From contig NZ_CP119127.1 in NCBI RefSeq assembly GCF_030128825.1, forward strand, positions 1,302,001-1,366,000: a DNA stretch of 64,000 nt, written 5' to 3'. The notes beneath the pieces were generated by a model. It ran no database searches. It saw only the letters and a program-made list of their open reading frames with translations, and was not told the DNA's origin. This DNA comes from Sphingobium sp. WTD-1 (lineage in GTDB: Bacteria; Pseudomonadota; Alphaproteobacteria; Sphingomonadales; Sphingomonadaceae). Each line of letters starts with the position of its first letter. Positions within the stretch are counted from its first letter, which is position 1. Shown in pieces: positions 16,851 to 26,355 of the stretch. The translations under genes were made by a program, and so were the position numbers.

Positions 16851-17885
16851 ATGACCATCATCCTCGGCCTGGAATCAAGCTGCGACGAAACCGCGGCGGC
16901 GCTGGTGACGGCCGATGGCCGGATATTGGCCCATCGCCTCGCCACGCAGGAAGACGCGCACCGTCCTTATGGCGGCGTCGTGCCGGAAATCGCGGCCCGC
17001 GCCCATGTCGAGGCGTTGGCCCCGCTGGTCGAGGCGGCGCTGGCCGACGCAAAGATGACTTTGGCCGATGTCGATGTCATCGCCGCCACCGCCGGCCCTG
17101 GCCTGATCGGCGGGGTGATGGTCGGCCTCGTCACCGGCAAGGCGCTCGCCCATGCCGCCGGCAAGCCGCTGGTCGCGGTCAATCATCTGGAGGGGCATGC
17201 GCTCTCGCCGCGCCTCGCCGACCAGAATTTGCAATTCCCCTATCTGCTGCTGCTCGTGTCGGGTGGCCATTGCCAGGTGCTCAGGGTGGAGGGCGTCGGC
17301 CAGTATCGCCGCCTTGCCACCACGATCGACGATGCCGCGGGTGAAGCCTTCGACAAGACCGCCAAGCTGCTCGGCCTCGGTTTTCCCGGCGGTCCGGCGG
17401 TGGAGAAGGCGGCGGCCAAGGGCAATCCCCGCGCCGTGCCGCTGCCGCGCCCGCTGGTCGGCACCGACGAACCCCATTTCTCCTTTGCGGGCCTCAAGAG
17501 CGCGGTGATGCGCGCCGCCCAGTCGGGCCAATATACCGTCGAGGATATCGCCGCGAGCTTCCAGCAGGCGGTGATCGACTGCCTGCTCGATCGCACCCGC
17601 CGCGCGCTCGCCGCGAGCGAAGGCGTGACCGCGCTGGTCGTCGCCGGCGGGGTTGCCGCCAACCAGTCTGTGCGCGGCGCGCTCACTGCGCTGGCCGGGG
17701 ATCATGGCCTGCCCTTCGTCGCCCCGCCGCTGTGGCTTTGCACCGACAATGCGGCGATGATCGCCTGGGCCGGCGCAGAGCGCTACGCTGCGGGCATGAC
17801 CGACGATCTCACCATCCCCGCCCGGCCGCGCTGGCCGCTCGATCCGACGGCGGAAAAGGCGCGTGGAGCAGGAGTGAAGGCATGA
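16851..17885 (+). CDS. tsaD: tRNA N6-adenosine threonylcarbamoyltransferase
   Basis: The 344-residue ASKHA-fold protein transfers the threonylcarbamoyl group to A37 of ANN-decoding tRNAs with TsaB and Tsa[15 protein letters not shown] (residues 5-18) and [12 protein letters not shown] (iron-binding histidines) are diagnostic; [10 protein letters not shown] closes the nucleotide site. ATG 16851 is used because [14 protein letters not shown] is the family start; an in-frame ATG 12 bases upstream is less likely. The stop overlaps the gpsA start by four bases, so the pair is translationally coupled. A GGAAGCGGC stretch precedes the start. Confidence 0.97.
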   Translation: MTIILGLESSCDETAAALVTADGRILAHRLATQEDAHRPYGGVVPEIAARAHVEALAPLVEAALADAKMTLADVDVIAATAGPGLIGGVMVGLVTGKALAHAAGKPLVAVNHLEGHALSPRLADQNLQFPYLLLLVSGGHCQVLRVEGVGQYRRLATTIDDAAGEAFDKTAKLLGLGFPGGPAVEKAAAKGNPRAVPLPRPLVGTDEPHFSFAGLKSAVMRAAQSGQYTVEDIAASFQQAVIDCLLDRTRRALAASEGVTALVVAGGVAANQSVRGALTALAGDHGLPFVAPPLWLCTDNAAMIAWAGAERYAAGMTDDLTIPARPRWPLDPTAEKARGAGVKA

Positions 17886-18853
17886 AGGCGGGAGTCATCG
17901 GAGCAGGCGCCTGGGGCACGGCGCTGGCGCAGTTGCTGGCGGCCGACGGGCAGGATGTGCGCCTCTGGGCGCTCGAAGCCGATGTGGTCGATGCGATCAA
18001 CAGTGCCCAGGAAAATCCGCTCTATCTGCCCGGCCTGCCGCTTTCGCCGTCGATCCGCGCGACCGGCGCGATGGCGGATCTGGCCGATCGCGACCTGATC
18101 CTGGTGGTGAGTCCGGCCCAGCACCTGCGCAGCGTCGTTGCACAGGCGCCGGCCGGCGTGCCTTTGGTCCTCTGTTCCAAGGGGATAGAGGCGGGCACCG
18201 GCCTGTTGATGTCGGAAGTCGCGGCCCAGGCGCAGCCAAGCTCGCCGATCGCCGTTCTCTCCGGCCCGACCTTCGCCCATGAAGTGGCCAGGGGGCTGCC
18301 GACCGCCGTCACCTTCGCCTGTGCCGACCAGGCGCTGGCCGAAAAGCTGGCGGCGCGCATCGCCCGCCCGACCTTCCGCCCCTATCTGTCCGACGATGTC
18401 GTCGGTGCGGAAATCGGCGGCGCGGTCAAGAATGTGCTCGCCATCGCCTGCGGCGTGTCGGAAGGCGCCGGCCTTGGCCTCAATGCGCGCGCCTCGCTGA
18501 TCAGTCGGGGCTTTGCCGAAATGACCCGCTTCGGTCTCGCACGCGGCGCTCGCGCCGAAACGCTGGGCGGCCTGTCGGGCCTGGGCGACCTCGTCCTCAC
18601 CTGTTCCTCCACCAATTCGCGCAACTTCTCGCTCGGCAAGGGGCTGGGCGAGGGGCAGAGCGCGGCCGACCTTCTCTCCAACCGTCGCACCGTGGCCGAA
18701 GGGGCGCATACCGCGCCGGTGCTGCGCGCTGCGGCCCGCGCGGCCGGCGTCGAAATGCCGGTGGTGGAAGCCGTCTGTGCCCTGCTCGGCGATGCCGCAC
18801 CGCTGGCACAGGTCATCGACGCGCTGCTGGCGCGCCCGCTGCGACCCGAATAA
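17882..18853 (+). CDS. gpsA: Glycerol-3-phosphate dehydrogenase [NAD(P)+]
   Basis: The 323-residue enzyme reduces dihydroxyacetone phosphate to sn-glycerol 3-phosphate for phospholipid synthesis. The Rossmann motif [17 protein letters not shown] is at residues 4-20, LVLCSKGIE follows in the substrate region, and the catalytic lysine lies in [15 protein letters not shown]. The downstream [10 protein letters not shown] block is also typical. The ATG lies inside the end of tsaD (ATGA overlap), and the flippase gene starts 33 bases after its stop. Confidence 0.97.
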   Translation: MKAGVIGAGAWGTALAQLLAADGQDVRLWALEADVVDAINSAQENPLYLPGLPLSPSIRATGAMADLADRDLILVVSPAQHLRSVVAQAPAGVPLVLCSKGIEAGTGLLMSEVAAQAQPSSPIAVLSGPTFAHEVARGLPTAVTFACADQALAEKLAARIARPTFRPYLSDDVVGAEIGGAVKNVLAIACGVSEGAGLGLNARASLISRGFAEMTRFGLARGARAETLGGLSGLGDLVLTCSSTNSRNFSLGKGLGEGQSAADLLSNRRTVAEGAHTAPVLRAAARAAGVEMPVVEAVCALLGDAAPLAQVIDALLARPLRPE

Positions 18854-18886
18854 GCATCGCCGCGACACAATAGATCGCCTATAGAC

Positions 18887-20419
18887 ATGAGCATGACAAT
18901 CGAGGGGGACCAGGGGCCTGTGACCGCGCAGGCGACCCCTGCCGAACAGAAGGATGACATCGCCGCCCTGGCCAAGGGCGGACGGACCAACGTCTTCGGC
19001 TTCCTGCTGCGCCTGGCGGCGCGCCTGCCTTTCCTGTTCATCGCCGGTCGCTGGTATGGCGCCGACGCGCTCGGGCGCTTCGCCTATGCCGTGCTGGTGG
19101 TGGAATTCGTCGCCCAGATCGCGACGCTGGGGTTGAAGCGCGGCCTTGCCGGGGCGCTCAGCCAGACCGAACGGCCGCACAGCCATGTCGTCACCGACGC
19201 GATGGTGGTGACGCTGATCGCATCGCTGCTGGGCGCCGGTCTGTTGATCGCCTTTCCCCAGGCGATGTTCCCCAATAGCGGCATCAACGGGCTCGACCGG
19301 CTGCTGGCGCTGATCGTCATCGCCGTGGCCACCTCCGACGTGGCGCTGGCCGCCTGCGCCTATCGCTTCGACATCGGGGCGACGGTCCGCGCGCGCTCGA
19401 TCATCGAACCCTGGGCGATCAGCATCGGCGCGTTCGGTTTCGCTTATTATTCGCTGCGCGACGGCCTGATCCTCTCCTATGTCGTGTCGATGGTCGCGGC
19501 GATGATCGCCTCGATCATCCCGATGTGGCGCCATTATGGCCGGCCGCATGGCTGGCGTCCCGATGCCGGGCGGCTCTGGCGCCTGGCCCGCCGCAATCTG
19601 CCGCTCGCCGCGGCGGACGGCGTCGAATGGGGTTCGCGCCGGCTCGACATGGCGATCCTGGGCCTGTTCGTCAGCCCGGCGATCGTGGGCATCTATTATG
19701 TCGCGCAGCAGGTCGCTTCGCTGCCGCAGAAATTGAAGACCAGCTTCGACCCGATCCTGGGTCCGGTCATCACCCGCAACCTCGCCGAAGGCAATCTGGC
19801 GGCGATCGCGCAGCAGGTCAGCCAGGTCGGATTCTGGATCATCGCCGCGCAGGCCGGTATCGCGCTGGCGCTCGGCATTCCGGGCGAGGCGGTCATGGGC
19901 CTGGTCGGTCCGCATTTCGTCGGCGGCACCGGTGCGCTGGCCTTCTTGCTGCTGGCCGAAGTGGTCGCCGCGACCGCCGTGGTCAGCGAATCGGCGCTGG
20001 TCTATATCGCCCGCCATCGCAACCTGATGATCTCGCTCAGCATGATCGCGCTGCAGGCGGCGCTCAGCTTCGGCCTGATCCTGCTCGGCAAGCAGTTCGG
20101 CCTCACGCCGCAGGAACTGGCGGCCGCACCTGCTCTGGGCCTGTGCATTGCGCTCGGCGCCGGCGCCTTCGTTAAGGCGCGCCTGCTCTCCAGCCTGCTC
20201 CACGCCCGCGTCAATGCCTGGCGCTGGCCCCTGCTCAGCGCCTCGGGCGTCGCCTGCATCGTTGGTGCGGCCTTCGTCGCCCTGCCGGCGCGCTTCGAAT
20301 GGGTCGAGCTGGCGGTCGGCGTCTGGGCGATCCTGGGCGCCTATGGCTTCGTCATCTGGCGCTGGGGCTTCGGCCCGGACGACCGCGCCCTGTTCCGCAA
20401 GCAGAAGGCCCCGGCCTGA
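18887..20419 (+). CDS. Lipopolysaccharide biosynthesis protein, Wzx/MOP-type flippase
   Basis: The 510-residue integral membrane protein has about 12-14 hydrophobic helices and a charged cytoplasmic N terminus of about 30 residues. The pattern GRTNVFGFLLRLAARLPFLFIAGRWYG and SFDPILGPVITR fits oligosaccharide flippases of the MOP superfamily, which move lipid-linked sugars across the inner membrane. No O-antigen or capsule cluster is directly adjacent, so the substrate is unknown. It follows gpsA after 33 bases and ends at a strong bidirectional terminator. The start at 18887 has the family-like cytoplasmic extension, but an alternative ATG at 18893 is possible. Confidence 0.85.
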   Translation: MSMTIEGDQGPVTAQATPAEQKDDIAALAKGGRTNVFGFLLRLAARLPFLFIAGRWYGADALGRFAYAVLVVEFVAQIATLGLKRGLAGALSQTERPHSHVVTDAMVVTLIASLLGAGLLIAFPQAMFPNSGINGLDRLLALIVIAVATSDVALAACAYRFDIGATVRARSIIEPWAISIGAFGFAYYSLRDGLILSYVVSMVAAMIASIIPMWRHYGRPHGWRPDAGRLWRLARRNLPLAAADGVEWGSRRLDMAILGLFVSPAIVGIYYVAQQVASLPQKLKTSFDPILGPVITRNLAEGNLAAIAQQVSQVGFWIIAAQAGIALALGIPGEAVMGLVGPHFVGGTGALAFLLLAEVVAATAVVSESALVYIARHRNLMISLSMIALQAALSFGLILLGKQFGLTPQELAAAPALGLCIALGAGAFVKARLLSSLLHARVNAWRWPLLSASGVACIVGAAFVALPARFEWVELAVGVWAILGAYGFVIWRWGFGPDDRALFRKQKAPA

Positions 20420-20429
20420 TCCACCCAAT

Positions 20430-20468
20430 AAAAAAGCCCGCCTCTCGGATGGAGAGGCGGGCTTTTTT
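20430..20468. terminator. Bidirectional rho-independent terminator
   Basis: AAAAAAGCCCGCCTCTC and GAGAGGCGGGCTTTTTT form a long perfect stem with A- and T-runs on both sides, placed between the convergent flippase and adenosine kinase genes. Confidence 0.93.
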
Positions 20469-20485
20469 GTCAGTGTCTGTCGCGA

Positions 20486-21484
20486 TCAGGCGAACAGCTT
20501 GGCGCGGATCAGGTTCAGATCTTCCTCGGGACGTGCGCCCCAGTGCGAAATGACTTCAGCGGCCGCCGCTGCGCCCAGTGCCAGGCAATCCTCGACGCTG
20601 CGCTCTTCCAGATGCGCGGCCAGATAGCCGGCAGCGAACAGGTCGCCTGCGCCGGTGGTGTCGATGATCTGGCTGACCGGAGCAGCGGGGGCTTCGTGCC
20701 GCACGCCATCGACGATGGCGACCGCGCCTTTTTCGCTGCGGGTCGACACCAGCACCGGCACCTTGTCGGCGAAGCGGGCCAGCGCTTTGTCGAAATCATC
20801 GATCTGCGCCAGCGACTGGATCTCGCCCTCGTTCGAGAAGAGGATGTCGATCAGCCCCTGTTCGATCAGGTCGATGAAGTCGGCGCGATGGCGGTCGATC
20901 ACGAAATTGTCGGACAGGGTGAAGGCGACCTTGCGGCCGGCATTGCGGGCGGCGTCGATGGCGGCGCGCATCGCGGCGCGCGGCTGCTCGGGATCCCACA
21001 GATAGCCTTCCAGATACAGGATGCGGGCCGACTGGATCAGTTCCAGGTCCAGCGCCGCTTCGGGCAGGAACTGCGAGGCGCCCAGGAAGGTGTTCATGGT
21101 GCGCTGCGCGTCCGGCGTCACCAGGATCAGGCAGCGGGCGGTCGGGATGTCGCCCTGCATCACCGGCGTGTCGAACTTGATGCCCAGCGCGCGTACGTCA
21201 TGGGCGAAGACCGCGCCCAGCTGGTCGTCATTGACCTGGCCGATGAAGCCGCACTTGGCGCCCAGCGCGGCGAGGCCCGCGAGCGTGTTGGCGGCCGAAC
21301 CGCCGCTGATTTCCTTGGCCTGGGGCATGTCGGCATAGAGGGTTTCGGCCATTTCGGCGTCGATCAGCTGCATGCCGCCCTTGGTCAGCGCATGCTGCGC
21401 CAGGAAGGCGTCGTCGCTGCGGGCTAGAACGTCGACAATGGCATTGCCGATGGCGACAACGTCAAGCGTGGGGGAAGAAGTCAC
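20486..21484 (-). CDS. Adenosine kinase / PfkB-family sugar kinase
   Basis: The 332-residue protein is a ribokinase-fold kinase. GGSAANTLAGLAALG (residues 61-75) is the first PfkB signature and DTTGAGDLFAAGYL (275-288) the second, with Asp281 as catalytic base. The start LDVVAIGNAIVDVLA and the overall pattern match the alphaproteobacterial adenosine kinase group, which phosphorylates adenosine to AMP in purine salvage; another nucleoside or sugar substrate cannot be excluded. It is monocistronic and ends at the shared terminator. Upstream lies a 120-base divergent gap shared with the EI24 gene. Confidence 0.88.
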   Translation of the reverse strand: MTSSPTLDVVAIGNAIVDVLARSDDAFLAQHALTKGGMQLIDAEMAETLYADMPQAKEISGGSAANTLAGLAALGAKCGFIGQVNDDQLGAVFAHDVRALGIKFDTPVMQGDIPTARCLILVTPDAQRTMNTFLGASQFLPEAALDLELIQSARILYLEGYLWDPEQPRAAMRAAIDAARNAGRKVAFTLSDNFVIDRHRADFIDLIEQGLIDILFSNEGEIQSLAQIDDFDKALARFADKVPVLVSTRSEKGAVAIVDGVRHEAPAAPVSQIIDTTGAGDLFAAGYLAAHLEERSVEDCLALGAAAAAEVISHWGARPEEDLNLIRAKLFA

Positions 21485-21603
21485 GCGGGCTCCTGTGAAA
21501 GATGATGGGAAAATAGCGGTAAATTGGGCCGTCTCTACCGGTCCGGGGGCGCTGGCGCAACGCTGCTGATTGACGGAGCCGCCGGGGCGCAGGATATCGG
21601 GCC

Positions 21604-22278
21604 ATGATCATCACCGCGGCGCTGCGCGCCTTCCCCCTGATCTTCCACGCCGCCGCCCGCCGGCTGCTGGTCAAGACGCTGGCGCTGACGCTGCTGCTGT
21701 TCGTGCTGCTGGGCGTTGGTCTATGGGCGGCCTTTCACGCCACGCGCCTCCATTTCGGCTGGGGCGAGGGGGATGGCTGGGGCGGCATGGCGGAGGCGGC
21801 TGCGACCGGCCTTGCCATGATCGCGGCCAGCTGGCTGCTGTTCCGCACCATCGCCATGCTGGTCATGGGCCTGTTCGCCGACGATGTGATCGAGGCGGTG
21901 GAGCGCGATACTTATCCACAGGCTGTAGGCCGGCCGGTCGGCTTCACGCGCAGCCTTCATTATGCGCTGCGCTCGGTCGGCCGCACACTTGGCTGGAACC
22001 TGTTGGCGCTGCCCGGCTATGTGCTGCTGCTGGTCACGGGGGTCGGCACGATCGGCCTGTTCCTGGCGGTGAACGCCTATCTGCTCGGCCGCGACCTTGC
22101 CGACATGGTCGAGCCCCGCCATCCCGGCCTGCCGCCGATCGGCCGTGGCAGCCGGTGGCTCATGGGCCTCGTTTCGGCGCTTCTCTTCCTCATTCCCCTG
22201 GTCAACCTGCTTGCGCCGATCTGGAGCGCGGCTATGGCGGTCCACATGTTGTTAGGGTCCAGGAGGAAGCCGGTCTGA
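21604..22278 (+). CDS. EI24 domain-containing membrane protein
   Basis: The 224-residue product has four hydrophobic helices: about residues 23-46 (VKTLALTLLLFVLLGVGLWAAF), 68-92, 138-160 and 188-215. The pattern of EI24/CysZ-like proteins is visible, including the amphipathic FADDVIEAVERDTYP and the region NLLALPGYVLLLVTGVG. CysZ members transport sulfate, but this protein lacks a convincing CysZ motif, so I only assign the domain. Its stop codon overlaps the start of a small lipoprotein gene by one base, so the two are translated together. Confidence 0.8.
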   Translation: MIITAALRAFPLIFHAAARRLLVKTLALTLLLFVLLGVGLWAAFHATRLHFGWGEGDGWGGMAEAAATGLAMIAASWLLFRTIAMLVMGLFADDVIEAVERDTYPQAVGRPVGFTRSLHYALRSVGRTLGWNLLALPGYVLLLVTGVGTIGLFLAVNAYLLGRDLADMVEPRHPGLPPIGRGSRWLMGLVSALLFLIPLVNLLAPIWSAAMAVHMLLGSRRKPV

Positions 22279-22646
22279 TGTCGCCCCGTTTCGCGCTCGC
22301 CGCGCTCCTGTCGCTGCCGCTCGCGGCCTGTGGCGGCGTCGTCCCGCCCGCCACCAGTTACACCCCGCCGCCCGCCGGTCCGCCGGCCAGCGCCTTCACC
22401 AAGACCGGACCGCTGATGGGCATGGACGCCAAGCGCCTGACCCAGATGTTCGGCACCCCGCGCCTCGACATTCGCGAAACGACCGTGCGCAAGCTGCAAT
22501 TCGCCAATGGGCGCTGCGTGCTCGACGCCTATCTCTATTCGCCCGGCAAGGGGAAGGAGCCGGTGGTGACCCATGTCGACGCCCGCACGCCCGCCGGCAC
22601 AGATGTCGACCACGCCTCCTGTGCGGCTACGCTCCAGCAGCGCTGA
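22278..22646 (+). CDS. Small lipoprotein of unknown function
   Basis: The 122-residue product begins with a lipoprotein signal peptide ending in the lipobox LAAC ([20 protein letters not shown]), so it is expected to be lipidated at Cys18. A proline-rich linker follows, then a short globular domain containing [21 protein letters not shown] and the conserved-looking [16 protein letters not shown], which resembles SmpA/OmlA-type small domains. An AGGAGG ribosome-binding site lies at the end of the upstream gene. It overlaps the EI24 gene by one base and the convergent queG gene by 20 bases. Confidence 0.75.
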   Translation: MSPRFALAALLSLPLAACGGVVPPATSYTPPPAGPPASAFTKTGPLMGMDAKRLTQMFGTPRLDIRETTVRKLQFANGRCVLDAYLYSPGKGKEPVVTHVDARTPAGTDVDHASCAATLQQR

Positions 22647-23685
22647 GCAATTGGCCTAGCGCCCATTCGGCCGCTTCCGCCACCACCGGATCGGGATCGG
22701 AGGTCAGCGGCCGCAGCCGGTCGACCAGCCCTAGGTCGCCGCTATTGCCCGCCGCGATCGCCGCATTGCGCACCATCCGGTCGCGCCCGATCCGCTTGAT
22801 CGGCGATCCGGAGAAAATCTCGCGAAAGCCCGCATCGTCGAGGTCGAGCAGGTCGCCCAGCGCCGGCGCTGCCAGCTCCGCCCGGCCGATGAAGGCGCGG
22901 TTGGCCGCTGCCCCCTGCGCAAACTTGTTCCAGGGGCAGGCCGCCAGACAATCGTCGCAGCCATAGATGCGGTTGCCCATCCGTGCCCGGAACTCTTCCG
23001 GGATCGGCCCCTTATGCTCGATCGTCAGATAGGAGATACAGCGCCGCGCATCGACGATATAGGGCGCGGGAAAGGCGTCGGTCGGGCAGGATGACAGGCA
23101 GGCGGTGCAACTGCCGCAATGGTCCACCTCCGGCGCATCGGGCTCCAATGCGATCTCGGTATAGATGGCGCCCAGGAACAGCCAGCTGCCATGTTGGCGG
23201 CTCACCAGATTGCTGTGCTTGCCCTGCCAGCCGAGCCCCGCGCCCTGCGCCAGCGGCTTTTCCATCACGGGTGCGGTATCGACGAACACCTTGAGCGCGG
23301 TCGGCTGCTGATCGACCAGCCAGCGGGCCAGCGCCTTCAGCGCCTTCTTGACCACATCATGATAGTCGCGGCCCTGCGCATAGATGGAAATGCGGCCCCG
23401 ATCGCCGACCTCGGCCAGCGCCAGCGGATCACGGCCGGGGGCGTAGCTCATCCCCAGCATGATGACGCTCCGCGCCTCGGGCCACAGGCCCGTGGGCGAT
23501 CCGCGCTGCTCGGCCCGCTCCTCCATCCACAGCATGTCGCCATGATGGCCGGCCTCCAGCCATTGGCGCAGCCGCTCGGCCGTGCGCGGCGCGGCGTCGG
23601 CGCGCGTGATCGCGCAGGCGGCAAAGCCCAACTGCGCGGCCTGCGCTTTCAGGCGCTGCTCCAATGTTTCGTTTTGCACTGGCAT
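22627..23685 (-). CDS. queG: Epoxyqueuosine reductase
   Basis: The 352-residue protein reduces epoxyqueuosine to queuosine in the tRNA wobble position, using cobalamin and two [4Fe-4S] clusters. Cluster cysteines are at 190, 193, 196, 200 ([12 protein letters not shown]) and at 216, 243, 246 and 250 ([12 protein letters not shown]). The likely catalytic aspartate is in [10 protein letters not shown] (about residue 136). The C terminus forms HEAT-like repeats ([14 protein letters not shown]) that bind the tRNA. Length is slightly short of typical but all motifs are present. The 3' end overlaps the convergent lipoprotein gene by 20 bases. Confidence 0.96.
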   Translation of the reverse strand: MPVQNETLEQRLKAQAAQLGFAACAITRADAAPRTAERLRQWLEAGHHGDMLWMEERAEQRGSPTGLWPEARSVIMLGMSYAPGRDPLALAEVGDRGRISIYAQGRDYHDVVKKALKALARWLVDQQPTALKVFVDTAPVMEKPLAQGAGLGWQGKHSNLVSRQHGSWLFLGAIYTEIALEPDAPEVDHCGSCTACLSSCPTDAFPAPYIVDARRCISYLTIEHKGPIPEEFRARMGNRIYGCDDCLAACPWNKFAQGAAANRAFIGRAELAAPALGDLLDLDDAGFREIFSGSPIKRIGRDRMVRNAAIAAGNSGDLGLVDRLRPLTSDPDPVVAEAAEWALGQLLSAAGA

Positions 23686-23707
23686 GGTCCGGGATTATCA
23701 GGGGCGG

Positions 23708-24673
23708 ATGATCGGTGACACTCCGGCTCCTGCCGCCCCCTATGCCGTCGAAGGCCATGCCCTTGTCAAGGCGTTCGGCGATTTTCGCGCGGTGGATGGC
23801 GTCGATATCGCCGTGCCCGCCGGCACCATCTACGGCATTTTGGGGCCGAACGGCGCGGGCAAGACCACCTTGCTGCGCACCCTGCTGGGCATCATCGACC
23901 CTGACGAAGGCCACCGCACCCTGCTGGGCGATGGCGCGCCGCTGCGCATGGCCAAGCAGGTCGGCTATCTGCCCGAGGAGCGCGGTCTCTACCCGTCGAT
24001 GAAGGCCTATGAGGCGATCGCCTTCATGGGCGCGCTGCGCGGCCTGCCGCTCCATGTCGGGCGCGAACGGGCGCGCGTCATGCTGCAGGATTATGGCATG
24101 GGCGCCTCGGTCGAAAAGCCGATCCGCCAGCTCTCCAAGGGCATGGCCCAAACGGTGCAGCTATTCGGCACCATCGTCCATGAACCGCGCCTTATCGTCC
24201 TCGACGAACCCTTCTCCGGCCTCGATGCGATGAACCAGGAAAAGCTGGAGGCGCTGATCCGCGATCAGGCGCGCAAGGGCGTCACCATCCTCTTTTCCAC
24301 CCATGTCATCGCCCATGCCGAACGATTGTGCGAACGCATCGCCATCGTCGCAGGCGGCCGCATCCGGTTCGAAGGATCGGTCAGCGACGCGCGCGACCGT
24401 CTGCCGCCCCAGGTGACATTGCGCACACGGCTGAGCGACGGTGCCTGGCGCCGCGCTTTGCCGACCGACACGCTGGCGCAGGATGGCGCCTGGCATTTCG
24501 CGCTGCCCGATGACGGCATCGAACCGCTGCTGCGCGCCCTGCTCGACGGTCAGGCGGGCATCGAAAGCCTGTCGATCGAACGGCCGGGCCTGCACGACGC
24601 CTTTGTCGCGATCGCGGGGGAGGCTGCTGCGCGCCAGATGCGCGATGACGCCACGCAGGAGGCCGGGGCATGA
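23708..24673 (+). CDS. ABC transporter ATP-binding protein (NatA/ABC-2 type)
   Basis: The 321-residue ATPase has Walker A GPNGAGKTT at residues 46-54, the signature LSKGM near 140 (a degenerate LSGGQ), and Walker B LIVLDEPFSGLD. A C-terminal extension of about 100 residues after the nucleotide-binding domain is typical of the NatA/YhaQ group. It powers the permease encoded next. The ATG at 23708 is followed by a variable N-terminal tail; a longer open frame upstream would run through queG on the other strand and is ignored. The stop overlaps the permease start by four bases. Confidence 0.93.
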   Translation: MIGDTPAPAAPYAVEGHALVKAFGDFRAVDGVDIAVPAGTIYGILGPNGAGKTTLLRTLLGIIDPDEGHRTLLGDGAPLRMAKQVGYLPEERGLYPSMKAYEAIAFMGALRGLPLHVGRERARVMLQDYGMGASVEKPIRQLSKGMAQTVQLFGTIVHEPRLIVLDEPFSGLDAMNQEKLEALIRDQARKGVTILFSTHVIAHAERLCERIAIVAGGRIRFEGSVSDARDRLPPQVTLRTRLSDGAWRRALPTDTLAQDGAWHFALPDDGIEPLLRALLDGQAGIESLSIERPGLHDAFVAIAGEAAARQMRDDATQEAGA

Positions 24674-25860
24674 AGGAATTGCTGCGCGCCGCCAGCGTGA
24701 TCGCCCGGCGGGATTTCACCGCCGTCGTCCTGTCACGCACCTTCATCCTGTTCCTGATCGGGCCGCTGGTGCCGATCGTCATCGGCATGGTCTTTGCCGG
24801 TTTCACCCAGAAGATTTCCAGCACCGACCTGCGCCCGGTCGTCGGCATCGCCATGGCGCCGGCCGATGTCGGCGCGCTCGAACGGGCGCATGCGCGCCTG
24901 ACCGAACGCATGGGGCCACAGGCGCTGCCGCGGCTTCACGCCGTGCCGCTCGGCACCCCGCCCCGGACCCAGCTGGCCCGGCCCGATTCCGACGTCGTCG
25001 CCATGCTCTCGGGCACCGTCTCCCGCCCGGTCCTGACCGGCAAGCCCGAGGATCTGGACCGGTTGCAGGGCGACCTCAGCCTGATCGCCAGCGCGGCGCA
25101 GGCCGAAAAGGTGCTGCACATGGTCAAGGTCGAGCGGCAGGAAGTGGCGACCAGTCTCGGCGCCCAGTCGCAGGCCCGTCTGCTGATCGGCCGCACCGGC
25201 CAGATCGTCATCTTCTTCCTCACCATATTGCTGGCGGGCATGATCCTGTCCAATCTGGTCGAGGAAAAGACCAACAAGATCATCGAGATATTGGCCGCCG
25301 CCGTGCCGGTGGACGCGATCTTCCTTGGCAAGCTGATCGCCATGCTGGGGATGAGCTTCGTCGGCATCGCTTTCTGGGGCGCCACCGCCTTCACCATCTT
25401 CATGGCGTTGAAGGCGCCCGGCACGGTCCTGCCCGATCCGGCGGTGGGCTGGCCTGCCTTCATCGCGCTCGGCATCATATATTTCGCCATGGCCTATACG
25501 CTGCTCGGCTCGCTGTTCCTGGGCATCGGCGCACAGGCGGCGACCGTGCGCGAGGTGCAGACGCTCAACATGCCGATCACCATGGGCCAGATGATGATCT
25601 TCTTCTTCGTCTCCTACACGGTCGACCATATGGGATCGCCGCTGGAAGTGGCGTCGGTGGTCTTTCCCTTCTCCTCGCCCTTCGCGATGATCGCGCGGGC
25701 GGCGCAGGATGCGGCGCTCTGGCCGCATCTGGTGGCGATCCTGTGGCAGGGCGTCTGGGTCGCCCTCATCATCCGCATCGGCGTGCTGCTGTTCCGCCGT
25801 CATGTGCTGAAATCGGGCGGCCGCTGGTGGAAGCAGTTGTTCAGGAGTTCGACAGGCTGA
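24670..25860 (+). CDS. ABC transporter permease (ABC-2/NatB type)
   Basis: The 396-residue protein has an N-terminal helix (residues about 23-43, TFILFLIGPLVPIVIGMV), a large extracytoplasmic loop of about 150 residues, then a cluster of five or six helices (IVIFFLTILLAGMILSNLVEEKTNKIIEILAA onward). The phrase NLVEEKTNKIIEILAA is the family hallmark. With the ATPase it forms an exporter, often of Na+ or drugs in related NatAB systems; the substrate here is unknown. The final codons and stop (RSSTG) lie inside a repeat-like segment GTTCAGGAGTTCGACAGGC. Confidence 0.9.
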   Translation: MKELLRAASVIARRDFTAVVLSRTFILFLIGPLVPIVIGMVFAGFTQKISSTDLRPVVGIAMAPADVGALERAHARLTERMGPQALPRLHAVPLGTPPRTQLARPDSDVVAMLSGTVSRPVLTGKPEDLDRLQGDLSLIASAAQAEKVLHMVKVERQEVATSLGAQSQARLLIGRTGQIVIFFLTILLAGMILSNLVEEKTNKIIEILAAAVPVDAIFLGKLIAMLGMSFVGIAFWGATAFTIFMALKAPGTVLPDPAVGWPAFIALGIIYFAMAYTLLGSLFLGIGAQAATVREVQTLNMPITMGQMMIFFFVSYTVDHMGSPLEVASVVFPFSSPFAMIARAAQDAALWPHLVAILWQGVWVALIIRIGVLLFRRHVLKSGGRWWKQLFRSSTG

Positions 25861-25870
25861 ACAGGCTAGG
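25843..25870. repeat. REP fragment overlapping the ABC permease stop codon
   Basis: GTTCAGGAGTTCGACAGGCTGAACAGG-like sequence is one arm of the palindromic repeat family seen at 650-713 and 11544-11612. It supplies the last five residues and stop codon of the permease and leads into the msrB ribosome-binding site. Confidence 0.5.
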
Positions 25871-25878
25871 GAGGGATA

Positions 25879-26355
25879 ATGAACCGGCGGCATTTTCTCT
25901 ATGGCGTCGCGACCGGCGCCTCTGCATTGGCCCTGTGGCAATTCCGCCCCGACGCGGCGGAAGCCGCCTATCCCTATCGCCTGACCGACGCGCAATGGCG
26001 CAGCAGGCTCAGCCCCTGGGCCTATAAGGTGCTGCGCCAGGGCGCGACCGAATTTCCCGACAGCAGCCCGCTCAACCGGGAACATCGCGCCGGCACCTTC
26101 ACCTGTGCCGGCTGCGCTCAGAATCTGTTCAGTTCCAAGACCAAGTTCGACAGCGGCACCGGCTGGCCCAGCTTCTATGCGCCCTTGCCCCGCGCCATCG
26201 GCACCTCGCGCGACTTCAGCCTGGGCGTGCCCCGGACCGAAGTCCATTGCGCTCGCTGCGGCGGGCATCTCGGCCATGTGTTCGATGACGGGCCGAGGCC
26301 CACCGGCCTGCGCTACTGCATGAACGGCGTGGCGCTGGCCTTCAGTCCCGTTTGA
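25879..26355 (+). CDS. msrB: Peptide-methionine (R)-S-oxide reductase with Tat-type signal
   Basis: The 158-residue enzyme repairs methionine R-sulfoxide in proteins. Zinc is held by CAGC (Cys76, Cys79) and CARC (Cys124, Cys127); the catalytic cysteine is Cys147 in RYCMNG. The N terminus MNRRHFLYGVATGASALAL carries a twin-arginine motif (RRHFL) and a hydrophobic stretch, so it is probably exported folded to the periplasm, unlike most cytosolic MsrB. GGGAGG precedes the ATG. It lies after the ABC permease on the same strand and overlaps the convergent GT-C-like gene by 14 bases. Confidence 0.92.
   Translation: MNRRHFLYGVATGASALALWQFRPDAAEAAYPYRLTDAQWRSRLSPWAYKVLRQGATEFPDSSPLNREHRAGTFTCAGCAQNLFSSKTKFDSGTGWPSFYAPLPRAIGTSRDFSLGVPRTEVHCARCGGHLGHVFDDGPRPTGLRYCMNGVALAFSPV

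Noticed and set aside
17783..20428. 881-codon minus-strand frame across gpsA and the flippase
   Set aside because: Amino-acid composition is rich in Arg, Gln and His and matches no family; both forward genes have clear motifs.
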